The position numbers and the translations under genes are program-made. From assembly GCA_016125165.1 (NCBI GenBank), contig WGMH01000004.1, positions 124,001-188,000 of the forward strand: DNA of 64,000 bases, read 5' to 3'. Source of the DNA: Alphaproteobacteria bacterium (lineage in GTDB: Bacteria; Pseudomonadota; Alphaproteobacteria; Micropepsales; Micropepsaceae). The notes below the pieces were generated by a model. That model ran no database searches. It saw only the letters and a list, made by a program, of their open reading frames with translations, and was not told the DNA's origin. Shown one piece after another: positions 63,373-64,000 of this stretch. Every line of letters starts with the position of its first letter. The stretch's first letter is position 1.

Positions 63373-64000
63373 GCAGCGCACCGAGCGGTTCGGGTGCTTC
63401 GTTGAAGCCGATCATGGAATGGCGAAGGCCATTGATGAAGTAGAAGAACGGATTGCCCCACGCGATCCAGCGCAGCCATTCGGGCAGCATCTGCACTGTG
63501 TTGAACACGCCGCCAACGAAGGTGAGCGGGGCGATGAAGAAAACGTTGAGCATGGTGAGCTGCTCGAAATTGTTGGCCCACAGCCCAACGATGATGCCGA
63601 GCAAACCGAAGATGATGGAAACCGAGGTAACCCAGAACAGGAACTCCAGGATACCGCTCATGGAGGTGGCGCCGAATGCCGCCCCGATCGCGAGGATGCC
63701 GACCGCCGTGACGATGGAGCGGAATACCGTCATCGCCAGCGATCCGATGATCATCTCAACGTAAGAGAGCGGCGCGACCAGCGTTTCCTCGATGTAGCGC
63801 AGGAAGCGCTGGAAATAGATCTGCGAGGTCGATTGCAGGAACGCCGCGTTGACAACGCTCATCATCAGGATGCCCGGCAGCACGAATTCGATGTAGCGGT
63901 GCCCGCCGATGGTGGAGATGCGCCCGCCCACGACATAGCCGAACACGAAGATGAACAGCAGCGCGGAAATCCACGGCGCCAGAAACGCCTGAATCGGCAC
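63296..64000 (-). CDS. ABC-2 type transporter permease, truncated at window edge
   Basis: Membrane component of an ABC exporter, 234 residues seen; the N-terminus lies beyond the window. About six hydrophobic helices: FLAPWISALLFIFVFGYVVG, an EFVLPGILMMSVVNAAF helix, the amphipathic ETLVAPLSYVEMIIGS and the terminal helices ending in WRLFERGYGLRE. The pattern matches ABC-2 permeases of the drug/capsule type (NodJ/YadH-like). The ATPase gene is expected just upstream outside the window. Convergent overlap with hxlR. Confidence 0.9.
   Translation of the reverse strand: MPIQAFLAPWISALLFIFVFGYVVGGRISTIGGHRYIEFVLPGILMMSVVNAAFLQSTSQIYFQRFLRYIEETLVAPLSYVEMIIGSLAMTVFRSIVTAVGILAIGAAFGATSMSGILEFLFWVTSVSIIFGLLGIIVGLWANNFEQLTMLNVFFIAPLTFVGGVFNTVQMLPEWLRWIAWGNPFFYFINGLRHSMIGFNEAPEPLGALLTLAMVAILGVVVWRLFERGYGLRE

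Overview
The window (64 kb, GC-rich, dense, short intergenic gaps, many ATGA/GTGA stop-start overlaps) is chromosomal DNA of an alphaproteobacterium. Evidence is the gene order: pyrB-pyrC'-plsY-dprA-topA-rnr-(NUDIX)-rpmG, then coaBC-dut, then ubiB/ubiE divergent from mutM, an enoyl-CoA hydratase, rpsT, dnaA, dnaN, recF and gyrB. This is the ancestral replication-gene neighbourhood of that class. I cannot assign a genus from sequence alone.

Layout. 1-12.4 kb: a truncated AEC transporter, pyrimidine genes (the dihydroorotase-like protein has lost its metal ligands), lipid acyltransferase plsY, DNA uptake protein dprA, topoisomerase I, RNase R, a NUDIX hydrolase, an MFS transporter and ribosomal protein L33. 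12.4-23.8 kb: metabolic genes including a Tat-exported amidase, two tandem alpha/beta hydrolases, a glpD / diacylglycerol-kinase-like / alkyl-DHAP-synthase-like operon that suggests unusual glycerolipid chemistry, an HSL-type esterase and a feruloyl-CoA-synthase-like ligase. 23.9-32.1 kb: coaBC-dut, an Rrf2 regulator with cysK, a glycerophosphodiesterase, a PAS protein, an acyl-CoA dehydrogenase and a Baeyer-Villiger-type monooxygenase.

32.1-36.1 kb is the most interesting part. A Ro60-like TROVE/vWA protein (rsr) and the RNA ligase rtcB form an operon. Directly upstream I find four tandem structured RNAs (32603-33152) sharing one architecture: a terminal stem of different sequence but preserved pairing in each copy, an invariant TGGTGAAG / GTTCC internal loop, a second covarying stem, and in three copies a T-arm. 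Two copies also have an acceptor-like stem and a D-arm in permuted order (T-arm, acceptor, D-arm). They look like an array of bacterial Y RNAs with tRNA-like modules. A promoter-plus-terminator unit precedes the array, and a second one of similar size lies after rtcB; each contains a short ORF of 32-34 codons.

36.1-47.7 kb: a MATE exporter, an acyl-CoA ligase, a secreted protein, ubiB/ubiE, mutM, an ArsR regulator with two SRPBCC proteins, arfB, enoyl-CoA hydratase, an MFS transporter and rpsT. 47.7-55.1 kb: an AT-rich leader with clustered GANTC sites, a rhodanese, dnaA, dnaN, recF and gyrB. 55.2-64 kb: a methyltransferase with argG, a GST, an SDR, a DUF559 nuclease-like ORF framed by covarying inverted repeats, rlmN, an IalB-like secreted protein, an isomerase with an atypical SDR, an HxlR regulator with a palindromic operator, and a truncated ABC-2 permease.

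All functions are read from motifs and gene order; no database search was run.
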